The position numbers and the translations under genes are program-made. The notes under the pieces were generated by a model. The model made no database searches. It was given only the letters and a program-made list of their open reading frames with translations, and was not told the origin of the DNA. DNA of 64,000 nt from Epinephelus fuscoguttatus (Eukaryota; Chordata; Actinopteri; Perciformes; Serranidae), in the NCBI RefSeq assembly GCF_011397635.1, contig NC_064758.1:19260013-19324012 (forward strand), written 5' to 3'. Of this stretch, positions 34,801 through 47,521 are shown piece by piece. How positions within the stretch are numbered: the first letter of the stretch is position 1; each line of letters opens with the position of its first letter.

Positions 34801-34875
34801 GCTAGGATAATAAACGGATGTTTCAAAAAGCTATTGAGGGACGTTTTCATGCACAAAAGACAAAAGGGAGCTTTC
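31801..34875. other. Intergenic region between LINE debris and pdpn 3' end
   Basis: One recognisable fish repeat is present (32615-32812). The plus-strand frame at 31957-32358 (133 codons) has no motif, start context or splice evidence that I can defend. Confidence 0.45.
32615..32812. mobile_element. Common fish interspersed repeat (CATCCATC...ACATTGGGCAAGAGGCAGG)
   Basis: The order CCATCCATCTATTCATTATC, GGGGCTGCAGCTGATCCCAG, ACATTGGGCAAGAGGC, GTACACCCTAAACAG and CACACAACCATTCATGCTC matches a repeat seen throughout teleost genomes. Fragmentary and non-coding. Confidence 0.7.
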
Positions 34876-34879
34876 AGAG

Positions 34880-36456
34880 TGTTTTCAGTTTTTTATTGAA
34901 ACAGTATGAACAAAAACACCGCAATTAAATAAAAGGGTTCAAACAAATCAGATGGCACAAATTAAAGACCTAGAACTGATAATATGCGGCAAAGCAGAGG
35001 AGAGGAAACAAAAGACGTGTCGTTGCAAACATTTGCAGTGTCTAAAGCCTATTCATTAAACATTACACCACTCATTCAGTGCACATATTAAACGAGTTTG
35101 TAAAGCAAGCAGAGCTAAGCTGAGACTTCATTATTTGTACACCCATTTAGCACACTTACAGTTGCAAAAATAACAAAACAGGGCATTACCGCCTAACACT
35201 GTGCACTAAAAACTAAGTGCAACTATAAAATGTCATCCTGTGCACGCAATCTGGGGTTAGCTCAAATTTAAAGACCGGATGACTGTTCTGGTAATCTAAC
35301 TATTAACAGAAGTACTATGAATACATTGCCAAGACAATGCTATGGCAATGTCTAATGACCACTGGTTGTGTGTGAGCCTTTATAAAGGAACAAGGCAGAA
35401 GTCGTGGAAGCTGTGTATTTTTGGAATGGGTGGCAGTTAAACAGTACAGTCAATTCACATTAATAATGCACTTCAAAAGTTAAAATCCTCCTAACTACCT
35501 AGAGAATACCAGAGACAGTGGCACAAACCCTTCTGCTAAATTTCACAGATATGTATTAGGTTTTTATATGTCAGTGTTAAAGTGGGCAGAATGTCACGTT
35601 ACTCTTGCAAATGAGGGTGCCCTTTTCTTTTCTGTTAGCCCCATGCTAGCTCTCAGAGCTCTTGAGTGTGTTATGTCAAGACAACTTCTGCACACGGTGC
35701 TTCATACAGTTGGCCAACATATCAGGGATTCAGGCTACATGAGAAAATGCTTCGACTGGTGCCCAGGGGGGTGCTTTAAAGGTCTGTTAGCCACAACAAT
35801 AGCCCATATGTACTGTGTATTCCATAATATCAAATGCTAGCCTATGCAACTGCAACATATGAGAAAGTCATTAGCTGTATACTATGTAGTCCCCTTGCAT
35901 TGTATATACATCCTGTGGAATTTGTAACAGTCTCTCCTGCTCTCTTTCCTGCTCCCACCTTTCATGCGCATTTAATTTCCTTTTGTTTTGTCAGTATTTT
36001 TCATTTTAATGTCCTCTCAAACTTCCATGCAAATCTAAATCAGTCACTCTTTAAAGGAGAGAGGTTTTATCCCTCTATGTCAGATAATCCCCTACCTTTC
36101 TTTCCCTCTTTCTTTCTTTTTTTTTTAGCAAAATGCATTTGAAAAGGCCTGAAATTCTTTGTGACATCCTGCCGTCACCTTGTTTTGTTCTCTCTCCGAG
36201 GGAGTAGGGGAGGACAGAGCCTTTTATATCAGTGGCTCCTGGGGGGGAAGGGGGGTGGGGTCAGGGAGGTACGGGGGGAGGTGAGGAGGTTTGCTCATGT
36301 ACCCCTCTCGTCTCACGTACATACAGTACAAACATAAACACACACAAGCCTCCCCCTCTCTTTTTTTTGGCAACAGTCCAGAGTCCTGGTTAGATTAGTT
36401 TAGTTCTGGTATCGTGCTTGTTGTAATGATCGCGAGTGACGTCACAGTTCAGTAGT
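34880..36456 (-). other. pdpn: pdpn 3' UTR (inferred)
   Basis: After the last possible stop at 36457 there is no further frame. A minus-strand AATAAA at about 34892-34897 (seen as TTTATT) gives a plausible cleavage site near 34880. The 3' limit is inferred. Confidence 0.45.
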
Positions 36457-39400
36457 TCAGAATTTCCAGAACCTCGGGCGCTCCTGCTGCTTAGCCGACT
36501 TCTTCTTCAAGGGCTGTGGGATTAAAAAAAAAAGACAGAAAGAGTCAGTCAGGTTGGAAAAGGAGGATTATTGTATCTATAGCTGTTAAAGAATCTGGGG
36601 TTTTATTTAATTTAAAGTTTATTAATCTTTGTTTTGTTAAGTGTCATTTCATGGTGTAAATTAATTTAATAATGACAACAATATGGGTGGTGAAAAAAGC
36701 TGGTTTGTAGATTCTATTAATAGATTAAAGATGGTCAATATACAAAGAAAGGGACAACATAAGGTTTACATAAGAGGTGTGTTTATCAAATCTTAAATAA
36801 AAAGACATTTTGTTTTAAAGCCAGGTTGATTGGGAGTAGACAAGTTTAGTTTTCAGACTACATTAGGGCTGCACGATATGAGGAAAATATGGGACATGAG
36901 ATATCGTTATGTATGTGTAATGATTTTAGTTGCTAAAAATACACAGAAATTAAAATTATTTCAAATCTTATTTTATTGAACAAACTGAACACAAAAAGCA
37001 CCACTTAAAAGAACTAATAGTTACATTTTAAAGTGCACTTTTCTACTGATATTCTTTTGAAGTAACTCAAACAATTCCTCAGTGCAATATATCTGTCTTT
37101 TGTGGTGTGTTTAAAATGTGTTGATGATTAAAAACATATCGTTGTGCAGCCCTGGACTACATGTAGCTTCAGTCAGCAAAGATCTTAGACAATAAACTGT
37201 GAAATAAATATTTTAAAACAGACCAACAATTATAGAAAGACTGATTAATTAGTTCCTGAGACAAAAACCAAACAGAAGTTGATGACTTTGTATTGCTGCC
37301 CCACTTCAGACAAACATGAGCCCTCTGTTTTATGAGATCAAATCAAGCTGTCAGTATAAAACCAGCCTGCTTGATGACTGCTGGCCACATAGACAGACAC
37401 TGAGTCAATACACAGGCTCATTTTAACAAGGCCTAATCCATAGAGCCACTTGTCACCATGAATGCCCAATTTTCTTCCGTGGGCCACGGGACAGTGTGTC
37501 AGCAAAAGCAGCAACAAGTATCAAACTCTGTTGGTGTTTTTTCTCTTTTTTTTTTTGAGGGGGGGGGCACATCTGTTAAAATAGGATCATAATGGTCTTG
37601 AACGGGTTACAGGGATTAGCGGAAGGACTCAGAGAGAAATTTACAGAAACCATAACGTCTTTTTTCGTAGGTTTTTTGTTCTTGGCAGACCTGTGACACA
37701 AGAAACATTCATCATTAGCAAGACATGCAGCTCACTACAGCATTCTCATAGGGGAGGGTGTGGTTCGTGGGAACGCTGTCACTTGGATGGGAACTCTATT
37801 ACTCTTCATGAAGGAGGGTTGATGGTCAAATATGCTCAACAGCGGAGACCAATTATGGTCGAAATGCTACGCAGTTTGTGTCGGGCATGCCAGGTCATCT
37901 TATCATCTTATCACACAGAACAGCTCTCTCTCCAACATCCATTACATCACTGCCTGTGTTATTTCATCATAGCATGTGTCAGTGATGACTAAAAGCTCAT
38001 GCTGCTCTTTCGCTCCATATTTAGAGGAAGCCAGAAGTGATGACTCACGGCACAACATCATTGTAACTTCATGGATTCACATGGATTCAAGCTGTGTGTG
38101 TGTCCAGCATCGGAGATGAGGTACTTACGAGTATTTTCCCATCCTCCTCACAGCAGCAATCACCACAGCGATGACGATAACCACTGCCAACAGAGCGCCA
38201 ATCACAATGCCGACTACCTGGCCAGAACTCAGGCCTTCTGTGGGACAGAAAGACAACACTTAGTCCAGTGTTCAGACTTCAGTTTGCCTTTGATATCACC
38301 AGTTTTCAGACTCACAATCCAGTTTATTGCCAAGCAGGTTTCCACATACAATGAATTTGCTTTGGTGTATTGGTGCATAACATAAACTTATAAAAATGAA
38401 AAATAAAAACAAGTCTTGCATAAATCAAGAAACATGAATATAGAATAGAGTAAAAGTACATTTAAAATAGGACAAAACACTATAAATTTATGTTCAATAT
38501 ATCTTAAGTAGCTGTGCAGCTTGTGGAAGTATAGTTTGTGCAGAATTGTGCAATAATATAAAATAATGTGAGTTAACATAATGCACATAGACAGATGTGA
38601 AGGTGTTAATGAAACGCTAGAGGGGTGAGTTCAATCATTTTCATACAGTATTACATGTACAACGGTGAAAGCAGTTTAGGTTTCATGTGTAATTTTAACA
38701 CTTAGAATGAATCAAATGGTGTCTCTCTGTAATTAAATTAATAAACTGATGACTGCATGTGACTTTTAATCCCTGTATGGCACACTCACCTACACATTAG
38801 GCTGACAGTCGATTGTCTATAGTATATCAGTCTATAACAAGGCACCTTTAGGCCTACACTACCCCAGCTTCCATCCCACATGTTCCTTACTGTCTGGCTC
38901 GTCTTCAACGACGACCTCGTCATATGCCTCTGTCTTTGCAGGTGCTGTCACCTCAGGTTTGTCATCAACTTTTGCTGTCACAGTGGGGGCTGCGGTTGCC
39001 ACCACAGGCTGGTCAGTGGGTTCCGGTCCCTTCGTAGCAGCAGGAGGGGCTTCCGTCTCAACGACAGCCGCTTCAGTATTGACTTCAGTATTGACTTCAG
39101 TAACAGGTGCTGACTCGGTTATAACTTCTGCTGTATGCACTTCAGGGGCCACCGCTGTTTCGGTTGCAGGTTGTTCAGTGATAACACTAAGTTCATCTGT
39201 GGTACCCTCATCAGCCTCAGTGGTGATGGCTGGTGCAGCTGTACCATCAACTTCTGAAGGGAGCTCTGTGGGGCCTGCAGAGAGAGGGCACACATGGGTG
39301 CACATGCAGGTATTAGTGTGAGATTGCAATCTGTTGCTGTGGCTGTGGGGCTGTTGTAATTGTATACATGAATATGGTTTCTGTCATATCATTGCGATCT

Positions 39401-42400
39401 TGAAAGATTATGTCTCGATCCAGAAAAGTCAATAATCGGAAATTCAAAACCCAATTCTCCACATTATGATCAACTGTAGCAATTTCCTAAGACAGGGCTG
39501 TGTGTTCAGAACCAGCTGGATGGTAAAATGTAACTGCATTATGTTTACATTCTTCCATTTGTTACAACTACTGCATTAAAGGTCCGGTGTGTTGGATTTA
39601 GGGGCATCTATTGGCAGAAATGGTATGTAATATGCATAACTATGTTTTAATTAGTTTAGAGTCATCTGTAAATAAAAATCAATGTGTTTTTGTTACCTTA
39701 AAATGAGCCGCTCATATCTACATATGGGGTGGGTCCTCCCCTTTGCAAATTTAAGCTTGACCCGCCCTTCTGTCTCTCTAATTGGCTAGTAGCTGTTGCC
39801 TTCGTTGTTTGGTTTGGTTAGGGTAAGGTGAGAGGAGTTGGGGTTAGGACGAAAATGTCAGTGTATGATAATCAGAGGGAGAATAAGGCAGAGTAGGGCA
39901 GGTCATGCCTTTGCTTTTCTAGGAAATGCAAATTCGCCTCTTCTGCAGTGTCTGCCATGTTGATCTGCAATAGCCCACAACGGACACATCAAACACTGGC
40001 TCTAGATAGGGCCATTCACGTTTTCACATCAGCCAGCCTAGTTCTCCTACACACATGGGACATGGGAGAAGTTTTAGCTCTGTAACCTTAATGCTATATG
40101 CCACTAAATCCCACGCACTCGACCTTTAGTAAAAGATAATAGAAATAAATTAATTTATTACAAATACATTATGTTTTAAAAGTAATCACACAATGAGAAA
40201 AATAATTCATGTATTGAAATAAAAAACGATGCATTGAGATGTATCAATAATCAGTTTGTAATTGTATGGTAGCTCTCTGAATTAGAATCAAATCATGAGA
40301 AGCCTAGAGAGACTCAGATATAATAACATATGTATATAATCTTTACTAAAACCCACAATTTAAAAAGACAAATTGTTTATTTCCTAGAGCACAAAATCCT
40401 GAAATCTGTCAAAAATGTTCCGGTTTGACACATAAAATTATTTATTATTATTATTAAAATGTAACTTGTTATAGTTAAAGGTCCAGTGTATAAGATTTAG
40501 GGGGGTTTAGTGCCATCTAGAGGGGAGGACTGCAAACTGCAACCAGCTGAAATGTTTCCTGATTAGAATTCCTTCAGTGCTCATTGTGCAGGAAGATCTT
40601 TTTCCCCAGGAGCCGAATTATCCTCAGAGGTCTCTTCCTCACCAAAACAAACAGACAAGGTGATTAAAACTGGCAAACTGAACAAAGCAGTCTCACGTTA
40701 CAAACCAGTTTCTCTCACGCTGTTCTGCTTGTCAGAGACGGGCCACTAGCCAAGCAGCTGCTAATCTGTGCTCACCTTTTTTCTCAGATAACTTAAGATC
40801 CAGGTGTTCAGGAGGTTTTCATTGGGACCCAAAATTATCCGCAGAGGTGGTAAAACACACTGGTAAAAACACTCAGTAAAGCAGTTTGCTAATTACAGTG
40901 GCCAAACCGAAAATGCCAAAATCTGAATGACCCTTTTTGGAGTCAGTGTTTGGTTTGTCTGTTCTGAGCTACTGTAGAAACATGGGGGTGCCACATAGTA
41001 GACTTGGTGGATGAGGACCTGCTCGCTATGTAGATAAAATCGGCTCATTCTAAGGTAACAAGAACACAACAATCCTTATTTCCAGGTCATTATACTGTAA
41101 TGAAAACATACTAAGTATATGATATTTCTGCCAATATGTCTCCCTGAATCCTACACAGTGGAGATTGAATTCAAGACAAGACAACTGTAAACTTTATCAT
41201 GATGTATAACATAAAAGGGATGAAAACACTGAATATCAAATGATTGCCCTTTCCTGATATGTCAATGTGACCCAGTAGAGTATGCCTAAACATTTGTCAG
41301 CCTTTTGGCCAGTTATATAAAGTCTAGACTGGCAGCTGACACAGAAAAAGTCCTCAGTCTGTCAGAACGGGTACAAAGAAGGTCAAAAAGGACAAGATAA
41401 ATGTTTAGATTCCTCCCTGACGAGATGACATGACCTTTCCTCTTTCTCACACTCATTTCATTAACACTTCTCCCATCGCTGGCACATGGCTAACGTGACA
41501 GCATGACCACCACACCCTGTGACTTCATAAAATGTACATGCCCCCCCCCTCCACCCCTCCATCCTGTGTTTAAGGCTCTGTGCTTGCGTGCTGGCATGCC
41601 ACATCCTCTGCCTCATTTCCTGTGGAGTGAGCTGCCTGTGAGAGGAGCGCGGGAAGGCTTTGTTAACTCTCGGCCACTTAACACGTAAAGGGTGGGGTTG
41701 CAGGGACAACGCCTGATCGTGTGATGAGAGATGCCAGGACTGGATGATTTGCAGTTTCAGAGAGACTCAGGGAGGTTTGAGGAAATGGCGGACTGCACAC
41801 CTTAAAAAAATGTCAGGCATACATTTTGAAAGCATCTTCAGCTTTTGTCTTTCTCTCCTATTAATAGAGATGTGTGTAATCATCATACATCATCGATCTT
41901 GACTTCTGTGAATGATTAAAATCAAGTTTTGCCAGACCTTCTGTGTTTGCAGCAAAATGGAGGCTCACATTTTGTATTTACCATCTGCAAAAGGACATGT
42001 ATTTATCCTCGTGTCTATCATCAAGGTCTGGACTATGAAGCGGCCTGGGTTCAACCTAATCATTTCCCTCCAATAACCCTAGCTCCATCTCCCCACGTTC
42101 AGCCACAACCAAAAGCTTAGCCTGGACAGCGCTGCTTCAAAATTAAGGAGGTAGATTTCAGTGTGGCACCAAAATTACGGTCTAGAGTTAACTTTCCACT
42201 GACACGATGTTGGCCTGAAATCTCCTCTTTGCTTAAAAAAAAAAAGAAGCTAAAACTACTTCTCCCTGAAAACATTCTTGCTGCAGAGACCAGAAACGAT
42301 GTGAGTCTTCTAAACTTAGCGTCTGACATCATGCTCTCTCCATCTCCGTTTTCTCTCCAATTGTTCTAAATACTTGCAATAATAGAGAATACTTTACAAG

Positions 42401-45400
42401 GGTAAAAATAACTGAATGGTCGAACAACCGGTGTAGTTATTCCTGTGTTGGCTAGCGTGTTCATTAGCAACAGGCGGGATAAATATAACAAAACATTTGT
42501 TCCCACTGCGGCAGGGTACTGAAGGGAGCTTTTTTTTTCTTTTCTAAAGACGACTCAGACTGTTTGTTTGGAAAGTCTGTAAGTGATGATAAAATGGTCT
42601 GCGCTTCACAGAGTATGGCTGTACGCTATGTGTAATAGCCCCCTCAACCCCCTCTAACAATTGTTTCATTATGTGTACAGTTCCCACAATTAGCTCTAAG
42701 TAGTGTTTCCTCCCCACTGTGCTGACTATCCCGGGTTAATACAGCTGCATTAGTGAGTAACGCAGTAAGACTGTTGCGGTCTACATCCCCTCTACTCCCT
42801 TTTTCTTTTAATCCACTTCTTGCCCGTCTTCCTCTCAATGACCCTGCCACTCCCTAAGGATAGGTTTGTTGCTGCTGAAACCTTTGAGAAGGCTGAATCC
42901 CTGGAGAGAAAGAAAGGGAGGGCAGAAGGGTGGAGGGGAGCTCTGAGAGAAAAGCCCCGAGTCCCTTCTGCCTCTTGATTTCATTGTGAACATGGTCTGT
43001 TGTCTTTGCTCACAGCAAGATGTGTGCCATGTGTGAAGTGGTTAGCATGTATGTAAGCGACCCTCTGTTAATCCTCACGGGGGGTCCAAGCACAGGTTCA
43101 GGACCCCTGAAGCTGGTAAGGATTTCAGCCAACATGGGGATTTGAGTCAACCAGTCAAAGATATCTCTAGATATGTGAGCACCATGTAAAACCTCAGGAC
43201 TTTAGGGCCATTGTGAGGAAACTCAGATCCCCTCAGCAAATAAAAATACAAAGAAACTGGAAGCAGTTCAAGTTTCTTTTTCATTCTCTCAGTCCTAGAC
43301 TGAGACAGGTTTACGTAACTGCGGCGTTGTCCTTATTATTCCAAATGTTCGGTGGTGCACTCAGGTCATTTTACCCACCATTACATCATTTTGACCACAC
43401 GTGCTCTCTCACATCCATTTCCATGTGAAGCATGAAACAGCCTGAAATCATACTGCCAGTGCCGCTGAGTTCATACAGCATGTGTTTATGTCTGTATGTG
43501 TCTGAGTAAACCTGTGGCTGCCTCAGCTGCTGACTGGGCATTAAAGAGTTGATTCACCAAAACTACAAAACATATTTTCTTACTTTCTGACTCATTGTGT
43601 AAATGTTAAGACCAGGTAAATACATGCAGAAAACACCTGGAGATGACGCTATCTGTAAAAGCAGGCTTCAGAAAGTAATTTAAATAATAATGGGGTAATT
43701 GTGACAGGTAGTGTCCCCAGGGGGGGCCGGGGGTGGCCATGGCCCCCCCTGATGTAATTGCTGGACCCCCGCTGGCAAAAATAATTGGATGCTGATAATA
43801 TTGTATTCAAGAGGCTGTGGCACACTTATTTTTAAAGCTAGTACAAAGGTAGTGGTATCTTGTGAAACTGTACAACTTAGGGCAGCCACTACTACCAACC
43901 ATTACAACATAGCTTGTTGGAAAAGCGGCTAAATAATGCTCCAAAGTTAGGCTAAATATTGGCGAGGGAACAACTGGCATGGGCATGAGTCTTTTGTACT
44001 CTCAAATCAAGATATCTGAACGAAAACACGTTTTATGGGTACCCTTGCTTAAGCTTGTTCTCAGTAAATGTTTGGTGGCTAACAATCAATGCTCTCACAT
44101 GCACATAAAACAGGATTATTGTGGAACTCTAAATGTTAACTGTGTTGGTATTAGTCTGTGCACATCAGATAATTAGTAATATTAACTGGAAAGTATGACA
44201 CCACAGTATATCAATATGTGATTCCTTAACTCTCATACTGATATAGTTTTTGACTAGCCTATATTACTAGAGCATAAACAAATTCCTGGAATTAAGTTAT
44301 GGATTTTGGTTTTGGTGTGTTATGGCAAGAAAGGCTACATCTGGCCCCCTGTGAAAGATTTCTGGAGGTGCAATGAAGTGTGACTGTGAATGACTTCAAA
44401 ATTTCCCTCCAGTCAGTTTTAGTGATGGGATGTACAGGGTGGCGGAGTGTAAAAGGCAGCAGGTAAAAAGAGCTGGAATTAAGAGGACAGGAATACAGCA
44501 AAAAGCTGTGAGGAAGAGGCGGAGGCATCCTTGTGGTGCTTCACTCCTGCCTGGGATAAATAAAACCTCCAGAGCGAGTGAAAGAGTGAAGGAGGGACAC
44601 AACAATATACAGTGTGAGACAGGAAAAGAGGGAGTAGCAGCTTCCATCCATTACGATCACAATCAGCTGTCACTGAGGGCCCCACGTTCGTGTGTGTGTG
44701 AGAGAGCTTCTAATTCACAGTCCTGTGTAGGAGGGAAAGGGTCTGTGCAGACGGTGTGAGGGAGTGTGTCCACCTTTGGAGCCCAGGAATGTTTTTGCGA
44801 CGCTGGAGGAGGGAAATGTGAGGGAGATAGGCGCCCTGCCCAACTCAACGAGCTTTGACGAGATGCCGCACAGCGCAACCTCCCCCGCTCAACCAGTAGG
44901 AGTCAGCTGCAGAGATACTGGGGTGTGCCATGCACTGCACACTAGGGATTTTAAGCAGGAGACAGACTGGAGTGGAATATTCTCGGCCAGTCTTATCATA
45001 GACACAACACAATGAGCGTCCACACATACAGGAACTGATTTTCCCCCCTCCTTTTCTGACTTAGAAAGGAGGACATGCAGCAGGTCCCATCTGGACGCTA
45101 TCGCCAGGGGCAGAAACTGGTCCACAGCGAGATCAAATGGGGCCTTTAATCTTAGGCCTAACAGGTCTGATTAAATTCCTAAAATGTAATGCATCACGGC
45201 GGGACTGACATTAAATGCAACCACAGTAGAAATGGCAAAATAAACAGATCATGCTGTGGCATCACTCTCCGCCTTCCAACTCTCCTTCTCTTATAAACTA
45301 AACTTAACACCCCAGACTTAGAATTCAATCAAACAAGCCTCTTAATGTATTTCTAATCTCGCTAACCTTCAAGTCCAACTCCCACATCATAAAACACCCC

Positions 45401-47521
45401 CCCAGTTGTGTAAGTGTTCCTTAGTCAGCAGCTCCATTTTTTTTTTCTTGCTTTCTCTTGCACCATGTCTCACCCTGCAGCACACGTAGGTGCTAGAGAT
45501 ATGAGACATTTGTGTCAGTCCTCACAGAGGAGACACACAGAAAAAAAGTCTACAGGGAGGTTTGGGCCATAAGCCCTGCTATAGTCTGGAGTCATCAGGG
45601 CTTGGGTTTGGTCCCGGCTAAAACGGCCTCAGACTCCTTTCCATAAACAGATGTTTCTTTCTCCTTGTGGAAAATTTATGTCTGAGAAAAAAAGTAAAAA
45701 AAGTATGACTGAGCTTGTTTTTTTTTTTTTCTGAAAGTGAGACTCAGTTGACGTGAGAAGTGCTCCTTTCCTCATGGTCCCTCTTTACCAGCATGTGTCT
45801 CATATTTGGAGCATGAACGCAACATTTGAGTCACTTCTAGAAGTGGGCACGGACAAAGGGCACTGACCTCTCCCTTCGGCAGCCAGATGTGACGAGGATG
45901 TTATAGGCCCGCAGAGGCAGACAAAACTCATTAAGACGGAGACCAGGGGGAGGGGGGGCAGCAGTGTGAGGGTTTTACAGGATACATAGGGTTTGCTAGT
46001 TAAGTGAGCAGGCGCGAGGGAGTTAAAAGCCCCCATTTGTGGAGCATAGATGTGGAATGAGCTATTTTCTTTGTTTCCCGTTTTCTTTGGAAAACCTAGG
46101 CGGCTGGGCTAAGAATCATTCCCAGAGTTTAAGGGCTTTTTTTTCAGAATAAACCTCCATGGAAATGGGGCAGGCACGTCGTCTCCGACTGGGAAAGGTT
46201 GTTGTTTAAAAATAGACGTAGCCCCTCTCTGCTCCCCCTTTGCCTATACCAACCCTGTCTCCCGGGGTCCAGATTCATCAGGCTGGAACATGGGAAGGGG
46301 GCATAGAGTTGGAGGAAGGCAAAGGACTGTTAAGAGATGGGGGGGAGCAGGGAGAGGGGAGGGGGGTTTAAGCAGTAAAGCTTGATACCCCACCAAAGAT
46401 GGGTAAATGCCAAGGGGCGGTGTGCTGCATGGTCTAACAACATGCGAGTAAAAGAGGGTGGGGCGCCTCTTAAAGCTCATCACATAGCGGGTGTTCTCTC
46501 TCTTCCCGTCTCTTGCTCCTCTCTCATCCATATGACCCTCTTAAATATAGAGCCTCTCTCTATTAATACACGCACGCAAACCAGCCCTGCCCTACAGTTC
46601 CCTCAGGCCCCAGCCACACCCCCTGTGCCTGCTGCTGCCCCTGGGCAAACACTGCTGGTCAAGGCAAAGGAAGGAAGCAGAGAGAAAGAAAAAACATACA
46701 AACAGGGAGAAAGAGAGGCAAGAGGGAAAATCAGAGGATGAAAGTAGCTGCAGTGAAGGAGAAACGAGAGAATCAGGAGTAAAGTGAGAGGGAGACAGTG
46801 GATAAGCTTTCAGATAAATGTGTACGGTGTATGTTACAGTTTGCAGCCCTCGTCTCTCCCTCGCTGTGTATGAGCACTGTTTTGGGAGCGTTCCAAAGGA
46901 TATTCCTTTCTTTTTGCCAGTGCCAAGAATTTACAGACACGAGGCAGCAGAGCTCCTGCTATTACATCACATTTCCCCTCCGTGTCTGCAAATCAAACTT
47001 TTCCTCCAGACCTCGAGAGTTGTGGGAAAATGAGAGAGCAAGCGAGACAGAGGGAGTTCAGATGTTAAAATCAACACAGACCATTCATTTGAGTTACCCC
47101 CTCTCTGTAACATTAACACCATAGAACAAAGTTTTGTTTTTCCATCAGGGTGATTCTCTGCTACAGTGGAACATGTGGGCCAGACGGCAGCCAGCAGTTG
47201 TCGGGAGCAGTTTTCAGTGATGCATATATAAAAAATATGAAAAGTCTTTGAAATGATTCAAACATAAGCACTTCATTGAGTAGTTACATACATTACAGTT
47301 GAGTTTATCTTCTGAAACCAGCATCCAGAGTGTTATTGTTGAATCAACAGGGATTATAACAGACAAAGAGAGGTGTGGGGTGGGCACATGGAGGCAGAGG
47401 GAGCGAGGGGACACAGTGTGCTAACGGCAGGACGCTGATAGCAGAGAGTTCACTTACTTGCATGTGTAAAGGCACAGAAAGAGCCAGCCAGGGCCACCAG
47501 GAGCAGCAGCTGAACATTCAT
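36457..47521 (-). CDS. pdpn: Podoplanin (gene span; spliced CDS)
   Basis: Podoplanin is a small type I membrane mucin; in mammals it binds CLEC-2 through O-glycans and ERM proteins through a short basic tail. Exons: 47458-47521 (signal peptide MNVQLLLLVALAGSFCAF), 38891-39274 (128 residues, extracellular and Ser/Thr/Pro/Glu-rich), 38129-38237 (KGLSSGQVVGIVIGALL and the membrane helix, then RRMGKYS), and the exon starting at 36513. Joining exon 3 straight to 36513 gives KYSP and a stop at 36507, matching the RYSP ending of human podoplanin and making 187 residues (human 162). DDKPEVTAP loosely resembles the mammalian platelet-aggregation motif. All junctions are phase-compatible. It lies next to prdm2, as in mammals. 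A longer alternative tail ends at 36457. Confidence 0.88.
36507..36513 (-). CDS. pdpn: pdpn last coding exon, short-tail reading (Ser-Pro-stop)
   Basis: The acceptor AATCCCACAG precedes 36513. Coming from the transmembrane exon in phase 2, the reading is TC|C CCT TGA, giving Ser-Pro-stop. The same exon entered in phase 0 reads PLKKKSAKQQERPRFWKF and stops at 36457-36459. Confidence 0.75.
36864..37154. mobile_element. hAT MITE (TAGGGCTGCACGATATG ends) in pdpn intron
   Basis: The left end TAGGGCTGCACGATATG and the right end (CATATCGTTGTGCAGCCCTG) are inverted repeats. A perfect 8-bp duplication GACTACAT flanks it at 36856-36863 and 37155-37162. It is 291 bp long and non-coding. Confidence 0.9.
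37645..37690 (-). CDS. pdpn: Possible alternative pdpn cytoplasmic-tail exon
   Basis: The acceptor TTGTGTCACAG lies just right of 37690, and a weak donor TTTCT|GTAAAT ends it at 37645. The 46-base exon reads SSAKNKKPTKKDVMVS from the transmembrane exon, and leaves phase 0 into the exon at 36513. That gives a 219-residue protein with a Lys-rich tail. Phase fits at both ends, but the donor is poor and no expression evidence is available. Confidence 0.35.
38129..38237 (-). CDS. pdpn: pdpn exon 3, transmembrane segment
   Basis: Acceptor TTTCTGTCCCACAG; donor TACTC|GTAAGT. It encodes about 25 hydrophobic residues (VVGIVIGALLAVVIVIAVV) followed by RRMGKY, the ERM-type basic juxtamembrane patch. 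109 bases, phase 1 in and phase 2 out. Confidence 0.88.
38891..39274 (-). CDS. pdpn: pdpn exon 2, mucin-like ectodomain
   Basis: Acceptor CTCTCTCTGCAG; donor CCAGACA|GTAAGG. It encodes 128 residues rich in Thr, Ala, Glu, Pro and Val, with an EVNTEVNTEA direct repeat and no cysteine in the exon proper. Many Thr/Ser positions suit O-glycosylation. 384 bases, phase 1 in and out. Confidence 0.85.
39577..40129. mobile_element. MITE, AAAGGTCCGGTGTGTTGGATTTAG family, copy 2
   Basis: The left end TTAAAGGTCCGGTGTGTTGG and the right end (CCCACGCACTCGACCTTTAG) are imperfect inverted repeats. It lies in pdpn intron 1 and has no coding sequence. Confidence 0.75.
40475..41162. mobile_element. MITE, same end family, copy 3
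   Basis: The left end TTAAAGGTCCAGTGTATAAG and the right end (CTGAATCCTACACAGTGGA) are imperfect inverted repeats. It shares internal blocks with the copy at 23990-24580 and lies about 350 bp from copy 2 in the same intron. Confidence 0.75.
41163..47457 (-). other. pdpn: pdpn intron 1, remaining part
   Basis: A long first intron between the signal-peptide exon and the mucin exon. A short G/C-rich repeat fragment is visible at about 43710-43790. I see no further exon, RNA gene or clear regulatory motif. GA-rich low-complexity tracts are frequent at 44400-46800. Confidence 0.5.
47458..47521 (-). CDS. pdpn: pdpn exon 1, signal peptide
   Basis: The start context is ACCAAGATGA. The exon reads a 21-residue secretory signal, hydrophobic core LLLLVALAGSF, cleavage plausibly near AFTHA. 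The donor GCAA|GTAAGT is strong. It joins the mucin exon with a split Ser codon. Confidence 0.85.

Noticed and set aside
38959-39321. Plus-strand Val/Ser/Ala-rich frame opposite the pdpn mucin exon
   Set aside because: It is the antisense of a Thr/Glu-rich coding exon.
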